Assembly: GCF_011764485.1 (NCBI RefSeq)
Contig: NZ_AP022848.1
Location: 4,678,001-4,742,000 of the forward strand
Length of the DNA stretch: 64,000 nucleotides
Direction of reading: 5' to 3'
Origin: Bosea sp. ANAM02
GTDB taxonomy: Bacteria > Pseudomonadota > Alphaproteobacteria > Rhizobiales > Beijerinckiaceae
The notes beneath the pieces were generated by a model that had not been told where the DNA came from, ran no database searches, and saw only the letters and a program-made list of their open reading frames with translations. Positions 23,915-32,235 of the stretch are shown one piece after another (the first letter of the stretch is position 1; the number at the start of each line of letters is the position of its first letter). The position numbers and the translations under genes were made by a program.

Positions 23915-25432
23915 TTGCCGATCCGCACCCTGCCCCGCTTCCGCGATCTCAGTGCCTTCGTTGCCCATCTCGAGGCCGCTGGGCAGCTGCGGCGCATCGC
24001 CGAGCCTGTCAGCGTGGTCCATGAGATCACCGAGATCCACCGCCGCGTCATCGCAGAGGAAGGGCCGGCCCTTCTCTTCGAACGCCCCCTGCTTGCGGAC
24101 GGCGCGGTTTCGTCCATGCCGCTGCTGACCAATCTCTTCGGTACGGTCGAACGCGTCGCCTGGGGTCTCGGCGTCGAGCGGGAGAACCTGCTTCCCCTTG
24201 GCCGGGCGCTTGCCGAGCTACGCGAACCGCGCCCGCCACGCGGGCTCGTCGAGGCATGGCGATCATTGCCGCTGGCGCGCGCCGCCCTGTCGATGCGGCC
24301 GCGCGAGATGAAACGTGCACCGGTCCAAGAACGGGTATTCCGAGGCGATGCAATCGACCTGACGGCGCTGCCGGTGCAGCTTTGCTGGCCGGGCGAAGCT
24401 GCACCGCTGATCACCTGGCCGCTGGTGCTCACGATGCCGCCGGCCCCCTTGCCCGAGGATGAAGGCAATCTCGGCGTTTATCGCATGCAGGTGCTCGGGC
24501 GGGACCGCGTGATCCTGCGCTGGCTCGCCCATCGCGGCGGCGCCCGCCACCATGCGCAGTGGCGCCGGATCGGCCGCGACATGCCGGTCGCGGTCTTGAT
24601 CGGCGCCGACCCCGCCACGATCCTGTCGGCAGTGCTCCCGCTGCCGGAGACCGTTCCAGAGCTACGCTTCTCCGGTCTGCTGCGTGGCGAGCGGCCGGCG
24701 CTCGTCCCCTGTGTCAGCATTCCGCTTTCCGTGCCGGCGGAGGCGGAGATCGTCATCGAGGGCATGGTATCGCCTGACGAGACGGCGCCGGAAGGTCCGT
24801 TCGGAGACCACACCGGCTACTACAATGCGGTCGAGCCCTTTCCGGTCATGCGCGTGACTGCAGTGACGATGCGGCGGGCGCCGCTTTATCTCTCGACCTT
24901 CACCGGGCGCGCGCCAGACGAGCCATCGCGGATCGGCGAAGCGCTGAATGTCCTGTTCCTGCCGCTGCTCCAGCGGCAATTTCCCGAAGTGGTCGATATC
25001 TGGCTGCCGCCGGAGGCCTGTTCCTACCGGATCGCGGTCGTCGCGATCGACAAGCGTTATCCGGGGCAGGCGCGGCGGCTGATGCTCGGGCTTTGGTCGC
25101 TGCTGCCGCAGTTCAGCTACACCAAGCTCGTGATCATCGTCGACGGCGACATCGACCCGCGCGACTGGGCGCAGGTGATGTGGGCGGTCGCGACCCGTAG
25201 CGACGCCAGCCGTGACCTCGTCACGCTCTCCGATACTCCAATCGATTATCTCGATTTCGCCTCCCCGAAACCGGGGCTGGGCGGCAAGCTCGGCATCGAC
25301 GCCACCAACAAACTCCCGCCGGAGACCGAGCGGGAATGGGGCCGACCCATGGCCATGACGCCGGAAGTCATTGCCCGCATCGATACGCTGTGGCCGTCGC
25401 TCGGCCTGCATCCGGCCGGAACGGCGCGATGA
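23915..25432 (+). CDS. ubiD: UbiD, prenylated-FMN-dependent decarboxylase of ubiquinone synthesis
   Basis: A 505-residue UbiD-family protein that removes the carboxyl group of polyprenyl-4-hydroxybenzoate. It starts with FRDLSAFVAHLEAAGQLRRI and holds the conserved NLFGTVERVAWGLG, the LGVYRMQVLGRD region, and the acid network PEGPFGDHTGYYN, followed by LSTFTGRAPDEPSRIGEALN. No ATG lies in a suitable place; I use the TTG at 23915, which has GGAG at 23902-23905, agrees with usual UbiD length, and keeps the FNR/NnrR box upstream. The ubiX start overlaps its stop by four bases (ATGA), so enzyme and cofactor maker are coupled. Confidence 0.9.
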   Translation: MPIRTLPRFRDLSAFVAHLEAAGQLRRIAEPVSVVHEITEIHRRVIAEEGPALLFERPLLADGAVSSMPLLTNLFGTVERVAWGLGVERENLLPLGRALAELREPRPPRGLVEAWRSLPLARAALSMRPREMKRAPVQERVFRGDAIDLTALPVQLCWPGEAAPLITWPLVLTMPPAPLPEDEGNLGVYRMQVLGRDRVILRWLAHRGGARHHAQWRRIGRDMPVAVLIGADPATILSAVLPLPETVPELRFSGLLRGERPALVPCVSIPLSVPAEAEIVIEGMVSPDETAPEGPFGDHTGYYNAVEPFPVMRVTAVTMRRAPLYLSTFTGRAPDEPSRIGEALNVLFLPLLQRQFPEVVDIWLPPEACSYRIAVVAIDKRYPGQARRLMLGLWSLLPQFSYTKLVIIVDGDIDPRDWAQVMWAVATRSDASRDLVTLSDTPIDYLDFASPKPGLGGKLGIDATNKLPPETEREWGRPMAMTPEVIARIDTLWPSLGLHPAGTAR

Positions 25433-26010
25433 GCCTCCGCGTCATCGTCGGGATCAGCGGCGCCTCCGGCGCGGCGATCGGCCTGCGCGTACTCGAATTG
25501 CTGGCCGAAACGGGCAGGGTCGAGACTCATCTGGTGATCTCTCCGGCCGCCGAACGGACACTGGCGACCGAGGTCGACAGCGCCGCGCCCGCGCGAGCCC
25601 GGCAACTGGCCACCCGCTACCATGAGGTTTCGGACATCGGAGCCGCCATCGCCAGCGGCTCCTTCCGCACGGCGGGGATGATCGTCGCCCCCTGCTCGAT
25701 CCGCAGCCTGTCCGCGATCGCCTACGGCCAGCTCGACAATCTCCTGGCGCGAGCCGCCGACGTCCATCTCAAGGAACGGCGCAGGCTGGTCCTACTCGTG
25801 CGCGAAAGCCCCCTGCATCTCGGCCATCTCCGCGCCATGACCCAAGTTACAGAATACGGCGCCATCGTCGCACCACCAGTGCCGCCCTTCTATCTGATGC
25901 CCGATACGATCGCGGAGCTGATCGACCAGATCGCGCGGCGCGCCATCGGGCTGCTCGACCTCGGGACCGCAGCCTTGCCGATCAACGAATGGCAAGGCGG
26001 TGGCGCGTGA
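25429..26010 (+). CDS. ubiX: UbiX, flavin prenyltransferase
   Basis: A 193-residue flavin prenyltransferase that makes the prenylated FMN cofactor of UbiD. It shows VGISGASGAAIGLRVLELL near the start, the MIVAPCSIRSLSAIAYGQLDNLL stretch, the ERRRLVLLVRESPLHLGHLRAMTQ motif and PPVPPFYLMPDT. ATG 25429 overlaps the ubiD stop. The following nnrS copy overlaps its end, so ubiD, ubiX and nnrS copy 3 form one unit. Confidence 0.95.
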   Translation: MSLRVIVGISGASGAAIGLRVLELLAETGRVETHLVISPAAERTLATEVDSAAPARARQLATRYHEVSDIGAAIASGSFRTAGMIVAPCSIRSLSAIAYGQLDNLLARAADVHLKERRRLVLLVRESPLHLGHLRAMTQVTEYGAIVAPPVPPFYLMPDTIAELIDQIARRAIGLLDLGTAALPINEWQGGGA

Positions 26011-27116
26011 CGGCCGGGAGCGACTGCTCCGCATGCACGCACCGGCCCTTTCGCATCTTCTTCGTCCTCGCCGCGCTCGCTGCCGTCGCAGGCGTTGCAC
26101 CCTGGCTCGCCGGCCTCTCGCCGGCCGGCATGACAGCGGCAGCTTGGCACAGCCAAATGCTGGTGTTCGGGTTGATGCCGGCGGTCATGGCCGGCTTCCT
26201 GCTCACCGCATTGCCGCGCTGGACTCGCTCGGCGGCGATGTCGCGCGCTTTTTTGCTGAGCCTCGCAGCGCTTTGGCTGGCAGGCCGTGCGATGCCGTTC
26301 TGTTATCCGGCGTTCACGGCCCCGATTGCGGCCGGCTTCATCCTCTGCGTCGCGGGAGTCGTGGCCGTCCGCGTGATCGGGGCCGGCGCCCTACGGGAAA
26401 TCAAGATCGTTCTTCTTATGGTCGCTCTGGCTGGAGCCTCGGCATCGGAAACCGCGCTCGACGCTTTGGCCGTCGGCTTGCGCCTGCGGCTCGCCCTGGC
26501 GGCCGAAATCGGGCTGGTAGCGGTGATCGCGGGACGTGTCGCGCCGGCACTGACCGCCGCCTATCTTGCTCTGCACGGGCAGGAATGCGGCCCGCGGCTG
26601 CCTCGCGCTTTCGAGGCCGCCGCCGCCTTGTCGCTCGTGGCCGCTCTCGGCCTCTGGACTTGCGACGCTGCAGGACAAGCTCCTGTCAGCCTGGTAGCGG
26701 CGGTCCTGCAAGCCACCCGATGGCTCGCCTGGCGGCCCTGGCGTGTTGCCCATTACGCAGGCCTTGTCGCCGTTCACCTGGCCTACGCCTGGATTCCGCT
26801 GGGCCTGGGTTTGAACACTTTGCGCGCCGCCGGCCTGGGAGTCAGCGGAAATGCGGTTCTGCACGCCTGGGCGGCGGGCACCGTCGGCGCGATGTGCCTC
26901 GGCGTCATGGCCAGCATGGTCCGGCGGCAATCCCGTCAGGCCTTTTCCAGCCCCGTCGGTTCACAGGCGATGCTGGTTACGAGCGCTGCCGCAGCGCCGT
27001 TGCGGCTGCTTTCGGAAGTCAGCGCGCCGCTGCATCCGAGCTACGCGGCCCTGTGCTGGTGCGCCGCCTTCCTGCTCTTTCTCGCAGCCTATCGGCGCCC
27101 GCTCGGCCTGTCCTGA
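25989..27116 (+). CDS. nnrS: NnrS family membrane protein (copy 3)
   Basis: A polytopic protein of 375 residues. The start has CTHRPFRIFFVLAALAAVAG, then WHSQMLVFGLMPAVMAGFLLTALPRWTR, equivalent to the HEM-x2-G motif of the family but with SQM in place of HEM, and later VLHAWAAGTVGAMCLGVMASM. It differs from copy 1 and 2 in this core and may have a changed metal site. ATG 25989 overlaps ubiX by 22 bases; a GTG at 26007 with a GTGA overlap is an alternative start (369 residues). It is convergent with hemN, with eight bases between stops. Confidence 0.85.
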   Translation: MARRWRVTAGSDCSACTHRPFRIFFVLAALAAVAGVAPWLAGLSPAGMTAAAWHSQMLVFGLMPAVMAGFLLTALPRWTRSAAMSRAFLLSLAALWLAGRAMPFCYPAFTAPIAAGFILCVAGVVAVRVIGAGALREIKIVLLMVALAGASASETALDALAVGLRLRLALAAEIGLVAVIAGRVAPALTAAYLALHGQECGPRLPRAFEAAAALSLVAALGLWTCDAAGQAPVSLVAAVLQATRWLAWRPWRVAHYAGLVAVHLAYAWIPLGLGLNTLRAAGLGVSGNAVLHAWAAGTVGAMCLGVMASMVRRQSRQAFSSPVGSQAMLVTSAAAAPLRLLSEVSAPLHPSYAALCWCAAFLLFLAAYRRPLGLS

Positions 27117-27124
27117 CGCACGGC

Positions 27125-28468
27125 TCAGACGGCGCGGCTGTATTGCCGTGGCGCATGGTTCAGATGCGCGTCGAAGGTCGAGGCGACCTTGCGCACGAGC
27201 AGGCGCGCATCGCCGGGCAACAGCACGCGGCTGCCGTCGAAGTTGACCACGCCCTCCTGCGCGAGCTGCGCCAGCGCATGGCGCGACGTCGCGAGCACGC
27301 CGGCATCGACGGGATGCCGGGCGCAAACGGCGTCGATATCGACCGTCAGGTCGCACATGACGCGCTCGATCAGCTCTGCGCGCAGCCTGTCTTCCGGTGC
27401 CATGCGATAGCCCTTCGCAGTCGGCAGCGCGCCGTCCGAGATCCGCTCGGCATAGCGCCCGATCACGACTTCGTTCTGCACATAGCCCTGTGGCAGGCGC
27501 CCGATCGCCGACGCTCCGAAACCGATCAGCGCCTCGCACGGATCGGTGGTGTAGCCTTGGAAATTGCGGTGCAGCCGGCCCTGCGACAGCACCCTAGCCA
27601 TCGGGTCTTCCGGCCGGGCAAAGTGATCGAGCCCGATGCAGACATAGCCGGCAGCGACGAGACGGCGCGCCATCGCCTCCGCCTGCGCCTGCCGCTCCTG
27701 TCCATCCGGCAGCTCGGCTGTCAAGATCCGGCGCTGGTGCTTCTTGAATTCCGGCACATGAGCATAGCCGAAGATCGAGAAGCGGTCGGGCCGCATCGCG
27801 AGGCATTGCTCGACGGTGTCGATGCAGGATTGAACGGTCTGCTTCGGCAGGCCGTAGATCAGGTCGAAGCTCACCGAACCGATGCCCGCTCCGCGCAGCC
27901 CCGCGACGACGGCAGCGGTCTGCCCGGCGCTCTGGATCCGGTTGATCGCCTTCTGCACCTCTGGATCGAAGCTCTGCACCCCGAGGCTTGCCCGATTGAC
28001 CCCAGCTACTGCCAGGGTCGCGGTCATGGCGGGCGCGAGGCGGCGCGGATCGATCTCAACCGCAATCTCCGCTTCGGGATGAACCGCGAAACGCTGGCGC
28101 AGCAGCCCGACAAGCGCGACGAAATCCGCCGGTTCGAGGATCGTCGGCGTGCCGCCGCCGAAATGGATGTGCCGGACGTCGACAGGCGCCGCCAGATGTT
28201 CCTCCACCAGCGCGATTTCACCGCGCAGCGCCGCGAGATAGTCCATGATCGGGCTGTTGCGCAGCGCCACCGTGGTGTGGCAGCCGCAGTACCAGCACAT
28301 CGAGCGGCAGAACGGTACATGCAGGTAAAGCGACGTCGTCGTCCCCGCCGTTAGCGTCTTCAGCCAGCTTGCATAGGACGAGCCGTCGACATGCGCCTGA
28401 AAATGCGGAGCGGTCGGATAGCTCGTATAGCGTGGAAGCCGCTCGTCCCGATATGGCGTGGCCGGCAT
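27125..28468 (-). CDS. hemN: Oxygen-independent coproporphyrinogen III dehydrogenase HemN
   Basis: A 447-residue radical SAM enzyme that oxidises coproporphyrinogen III to protoporphyrinogen IX without oxygen, in the cytoplasm. It has the N-terminal RYTSYPTAPHF, the radical SAM motif PFCRSMCWYCGC (Cx3CxxC), HFGGGTPT, and SLGVQSFDPEVQKAINR. I place the start at 28468 (MPATPYRDERLPRYTSYP), with GGAG eight bases before it; a start at 28501 would put the codon upstream of the transcript start expected from the box at 28530-28543. Haem made by this route supplies the denitrification cytochromes and NorB. Confidence 0.94.
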   Translation of the reverse strand: MPATPYRDERLPRYTSYPTAPHFQAHVDGSSYASWLKTLTAGTTTSLYLHVPFCRSMCWYCGCHTTVALRNSPIMDYLAALRGEIALVEEHLAAPVDVRHIHFGGGTPTILEPADFVALVGLLRQRFAVHPEAEIAVEIDPRRLAPAMTATLAVAGVNRASLGVQSFDPEVQKAINRIQSAGQTAAVVAGLRGAGIGSVSFDLIYGLPKQTVQSCIDTVEQCLAMRPDRFSIFGYAHVPEFKKHQRRILTAELPDGQERQAQAEAMARRLVAAGYVCIGLDHFARPEDPMARVLSQGRLHRNFQGYTTDPCEALIGFGASAIGRLPQGYVQNEVVIGRYAERISDGALPTAKGYRMAPEDRLRAELIERVMCDLTVDIDAVCARHPVDAGVLATSRHALAQLAQEGVVNFDGSRVLLPGDARLLVRKVASTFDAHLNHAPRQYSRAV

Positions 28469-28529
28469 AACAGAGCTCCGATCGACCGTTGAAGAGCCCA
28501 TTGCCTAACCCGTCGGCCGATCGTGTTCT

Positions 28530-28543
28530 TTGATATGCTGCAA
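28530..28543. promoter_or_regulatory. FNR/NnrR-type box TTGATATGCTGCAA in front of hemN
   Basis: A TTG-N8-CAA site whose first half is a perfect FNR half-site (TTGAT). Centred 41.5 bases upstream of a transcript start it predicts initiation near 28495 on the minus strand, 27 bases before the chosen hemN ATG. Confidence 0.7.
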
Positions 28544-28799
28544 AGAGCATCAACGAGCCTTCTCTATCCGCCGTCTTTTGTCGAAGCCGTCGGCCTGCTC
28601 GCCCCGCCGACGGCACAACATTGTTAGCGGTTAATCGATGCATTTCGAGAGGCGCGGCGTGGCCCGGCGAATCTGTCCGCGATGCAGGCGATGGCAGTCG
28701 GCGCGGCATCCAGAGCGATGAAAGCAAATCCCGCCCCGGCGACGCCAAGGCTGAGTATCGGCCAAATCAGCGACCTTTGGCCTGCTGCCTGTGCTGTGG

Positions 28800-28880
28800 A
28801 CGGTCGGTTGGGGTAATTTGACCTTCTTTTCGAACTTGACCGGGCTCATGCAGCCAATGGTTAAGTGCCAGGCAGCGACC
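28800..28880 (-). pseudogene. Possible C-terminal remnant of an IS3-family transposase
   Basis: On the minus strand a short frame reads WHLTIGCMSPVKFEKKVK, similar to the end of IS3-family OrfB proteins (the STxGYxSPxxFE pattern near the C terminus). Nothing else of the element can be seen, and no inverted ends were identified. It is a weak but suggestive trace, in agreement with other mobile-element debris up to 33.8 kb. Confidence 0.35.
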
Positions 28881-29114
28881 AGGCCGAGCCAAGCAGCGAA
28901 GCTGACCTCCTAGGATCGCACCGGAACCGATCAACAATTGGACCTGCCTCCGCCGTTGCCGTCTGTGCCGTCCGCCGCAGAGATCGCATCGGACGGTGCG
29001 TACGGCTCGGACGGAGCAACCGAGACGACCACTGCCTAGGCGACGCGGGTCATCGCGATGGTCCGCGTGCGCCCCTTCCGCCAGAGCCGGCCCGACCTGA
29101 AGGAGGCCGCGCGG

Positions 29115-29924
29115 ATGTCGCGGCAGTTCGACCATGAGGCCCACCGGGTCGCTTACGCTGATAATCGGCACCCGAAGGCTGCCACCATCGCCGCCGGCAT
29201 GGAGCTCGCAGCTCTTCTCCTAGATAGTCTGGTCTGCGCCTGGCCGGCCGACAGCCTCGTCGAAGTCGATGCAAAGCTCGCCCTCGCTGACGGGCGGGGG
29301 CCGTATGGTACCGACCAGGATGCGGACTATGTCGCGTCGCTCGCTGCGAAGACCGCTAGGCGGATCCGCATCATGCGGGCCGCGTTCCACGTCGGCGAGC
29401 TGACCGTTCCGCCGGCTCCTGCAGCACCGGGACTCGCCGACAGCAACCTCTCTTCCTGGAAGCGCCTGCGTTACGATCTGCGCGATCTCCTGCCGGTCCG
29501 AGGCGGCGAGCCGGTTCTTCCCACCTCGCCCGATATGTGGATCGCATTCGCTGCCAAAGGTCCGAAGTTCGGCCGGCTGCGCGAGCGGATCGTCAGCATG
29601 TTCGCGACCGCGGAGCGGCTGTTCGACCTCGCGCGTGCCAACGAGGAGGGCAAGAGCCGCGAGTTGCGGCTTGCGGCCGAGGGTGCGCGGATCCTAGCCT
29701 ATGTCAGCGCCTGCCAGGCGCTGATCTGGCCGGCTCGGTCGAAGGCCGATCTGGAGGAGAAGCGCGCGGTCGCGCGGATCATCAACGATCGCGCCAGCCG
29801 CCCGGATCCGCTGCATCAGCAGGCCATCGTCCGGCACATGGTCGACGAGGCGATCTGGGTCCATCGCCGCCTCGGACTCCATGACGGGGCACTGTTCATG
29901 ACGAACTGGATCGAGATCGTCTGA
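29115..29924 (+). CDS. Unknown accessory-region protein (269 aa), relative of the gene at 30114
   Basis: A 269-residue, mainly helical, soluble protein of no recognised family. The start ATG 29115 is supported by AAGGAGG at 29100-29106; upstream codons back to 29058 are less likely. Its C-terminal half contains GARILAYVSACQALIWPARSKADLEEKRAVARI, which resembles GALILAYAKLCRIGLWPARIRADLVAKMEAERL in the product of the gene at 30114, so the two share a domain. Just behind it is a hairpin at 30022-30050. The context (AAA ATPase, ParB and relaxase remnants) points to plasmid or integrative element cargo. Confidence 0.65.
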   Translation: MSRQFDHEAHRVAYADNRHPKAATIAAGMELAALLLDSLVCAWPADSLVEVDAKLALADGRGPYGTDQDADYVASLAAKTARRIRIMRAAFHVGELTVPPAPAAPGLADSNLSSWKRLRYDLRDLLPVRGGEPVLPTSPDMWIAFAAKGPKFGRLRERIVSMFATAERLFDLARANEEGKSRELRLAAEGARILAYVSACQALIWPARSKADLEEKRAVARIINDRASRPDPLHQQAIVRHMVDEAIWVHRRLGLHDGALFMTNWIEIV

Positions 29925-30021
29925 GCCGGTCGCCAGGCTGCGACGGCAAGAGGGCGACGCCTTTCCCAAGGTCGACGAGCTCGGCTGACGGCGACGCCGC
30001 GACATTTGCTCCCAAAAGAAT

Positions 30022-30050
30022 GAAAGGCGCGTCCGCGTGGCGCGCCTTTC
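30022..30050 (+). terminator. Hairpin GAAAGGCGCG/CGCGCCTTTC
   Basis: A perfect ten-base stem with a nine-base loop, about 100 bases after the gene ending at 29924 and before the next gene at 30114. The A-run on the left and TTTC on the right arm are typical of a rho-independent terminator, though the T-run after it is poor. Confidence 0.6.
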
Positions 30051-30113
30051 GTCGTGGCGAGGAGGAGACGGTGACAGGGCGGGTGGGCCGCCCCCTTAAG
30101 GACAATCCAGATC

Positions 30114-31046
30114 ATGACCGACATCACCGCTTCATCCCTGCGCAATCTCGCCGTCTCGACCAGCCCGGTTCCCGTGATCGACGAACTCGCCGGGTTCGAC
30201 GCTCTCCTCCCCGACCTGCCGGACTAGCCCGAACGCCATGCCGCGCTGCTCGAGCGACTGCCGCCGATCCTCGATCTGCGCGGCCGGGCGCTGGTGCATG
30301 CGCAGCAATATGAGAGCTTCCTCACCCTCGCCGAGGCCGACCCATCAGCGCTGGAGGATCGCATCGACACCGCCAACGCGCTCGCCATTCTCGCACATGC
30401 CGGCGAGATCGCGGTGCTGCTCGTTCCACCGGGCTCGCCCGAGGACCGCTTCGGCCGGGCCATGCTCTCGAAGGAGAGGGCTCGTCAGTATCCCGGCGCC
30501 GGCGTCCATGATTCCGAGCTGATGGCCCGGGCGCTGCGGCGGTCTTTCTCTGACGGCAGCCCGCGCCTCGTGATCGGCGCGCGGATTCCGCCTGGCATGC
30601 AGGGCGCGGCGCGGCGCTTCCGCGGCACCGACTTGCCGCAGCCCGGCGAGCAGGGCGGCGCGAGCCCTGGCGTGCATCATCTCGAACATGCGCCTTCGCT
30701 GGAAGCCTGGTTCAACGACCCGCCCGACCTCGCCGCGTTGCTGAACGAGGCACATGAGCTGTTCGCGCGGGTCGCGGTCTGGGAGCCGGACCAGGGGCCG
30801 TTCGGGTATGGCGCGAAGCGCGGCGCTCTCATCCTCGCCTATGCAAAACTCTGCCGGATCGGACTCTGGCCGGCGCGCATCCGGGCCGACCTTGTCGCCA
30901 AGATGGAAGCGGAGCGCCTCGTCTCAGAACGCGCCGGCGATCCCGATGCGATGCGCGCCCTCGCCGAGATCGCGCTCGGTGTCGGAAACCGCATCGCCCG
31001 GCAGAGCGGGCGCTTCCTGACCTGCCTCGGCGGCGTTGAACTGTGA
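30114..31046 (+). pseudogene. Unknown helical protein gene interrupted by an in-frame amber codon
   Basis: From ATG 30114 the frame gives MTDITASSLRNLAVSTSPVP and continues in the same frame to TGA 31044-31046, except for a single TAG at 30225-30227 (codon 38). After the stop the sequence continues as PERHAALLERLPPILDLRGR, in good agreement with a continuing protein of about 310 residues. Restart at ATG 30294 would give a 250-residue product without its N-terminus. The C-terminal half shares a motif with the gene at 29115. It overlaps the following AAA gene by GTGA. Either a recent nonsense mutation or a sequence error. Confidence 0.7.
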
Positions 31047-32234
31047 AGCCGGTCATGAGCATACCCCCTCAGGATCCCATTGAGGCCTACGAGAACCGGC
31101 GCTTTCTCAACCTCCAGTTCCTGCTCGGTCATTTACGTGATCAGCGGCCCGATGGCGGAGAGGCCGAGACACACGCCCAACGTGATCGCGACGAGCCACA
31201 CCCGACCGGTCCCTCGATCGAAATCTACGATGCCGATCGGCTGGCCCGTCGTCTTGGACATGGCGATGGCATCGTCGATGCTCCCTCAGAGAACGACGAG
31301 GACACGGCGCAGGCGCGCCAGGTCAGGCTCTGGAGCCGGATGCAGTCCGACGAGCGCGGGCCGTGGCGCAAGCTCGTCATCCCCGACGAGGCGATGATCG
31401 CGCGCCTCGCCGGCCTCGATGCGATCTGTCCGCAGTTCAAGGAAGTCACGGCCTGGATCGTCAGGGCGGCCGGACTGACCCTAGCCACGGGCACGCCGCT
31501 CCGGCTCGATCCCGCCGTGGTGGTCGGACCGCCGGGCACGGGCAAGACCTTCTACGCCCGCAAGCTCGCCGGGGCGCTCGGCGTCCCGAGCGAGGTGATT
31601 GCGATGAACCTGATGACGGACAGAGGCGCGGCCTTCTCCGGCCTCGCCCCGATCTGGCGGGCTTCATCGCCCGGCAAGGTCGCCAAGCTCCTGATCGAGG
31701 GCAGCCATGCCTGCCCACTCATCGTCATCGACGAGATCGAAAAAGGCATCCCCGATCAATCCCAGCGAGACCCCGGAGAACGTGTTGCACTCACTGCTCG
31801 AGCGCGAGAATGCCGCGCGCTTCGTCGACGAGTTCGTCGATCTCCCGATCCGCGCTGACCACATCTTCTGGTTCGCCACCGCCAACAGCCTCGATCCCTT
31901 GCCGCCAAGCGTCGTCGACAGGCTGATCGTGTTCCGGGTCGAGTCGAAGGAGGCCGAGATGCTGGTGATCCAGAAGAGCATCTTCCACGAGGCGAACCTG
32001 CGGGTTGGGGAGTGCTTCGCCGAGCCCGACGAGGCGTTGTTCCAGGCCACGGCCAGCCACAATCCCAGGACGCTCTCGCGCCTTTGGGACATCGCCATGG
32101 GATTCGCCTGCGAGCAGGGCCGGCGGCACCTCGTCGCCGACGATGTCCGAAAGGCCGAACAGGTGCTGCTCGCCGGCAAGGAGGGCGCGAGGCGGCCGAT
32201 AGGGTTCCTCCGGCCGGTGCCGGCAGGAAGGTGA
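31043..32234 (+). pseudogene. Lon-like AAA+ ATPase gene with a single-base frameshift
   Basis: The first part reads to Walker A VVGPPGTGKTFYARKLAG, then LIVIDEIEK (Walker B). At the A-run 31740-31744 the frame is lost: in the next frame the text goes on as ASPINPSETPENVLHSLLE, then FWFATANSLDPLPPSVVDRL (sensor 1 and arginine finger) up to TGA 32232-32234. Removing one A from the run of five restores one AAA+ domain of about 395 residues similar to that of Lon. So the gene is a frameshifted pseudogene, a sequence error in a homopolymer, or a case of slippage. Start is GTG 31043, or ATG 31055. No protease domain follows. The next sequence is an unrelated uvrA piece on the other strand. Confidence 0.75.
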
Positions 32235-32235
32235 G

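Larger units (their letters stand above)
28469..29114. other. 646-bp non-coding zone at the edge of the denitrification island
   Basis: The hemN promoter box lies at 28530-28543. Beyond about 28600 the sequence changes in texture, and no intact gene is seen up to the RBS of the gene at 29115. A short minus-strand piece resembles the end of an IS3-family transposase (see 28800-28880). The zone appears to be the boundary between the conserved island and decayed mobile DNA. Confidence 0.55.

Noticed and set aside
26000..28354. A 784-codon plus-strand open frame across nnrS copy 3 and hemN
   Set aside because: It runs antisense to hemN with its radical SAM motif and in the wrong frame through nnrS.
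30114..31046. Amber-encoded pyrrolysine or programmed readthrough at 30225
   Set aside because: Nothing around supports a pyrrolysine system, and the neighbouring genes also show decay, so a nonsense mutation or sequence error is simpler.
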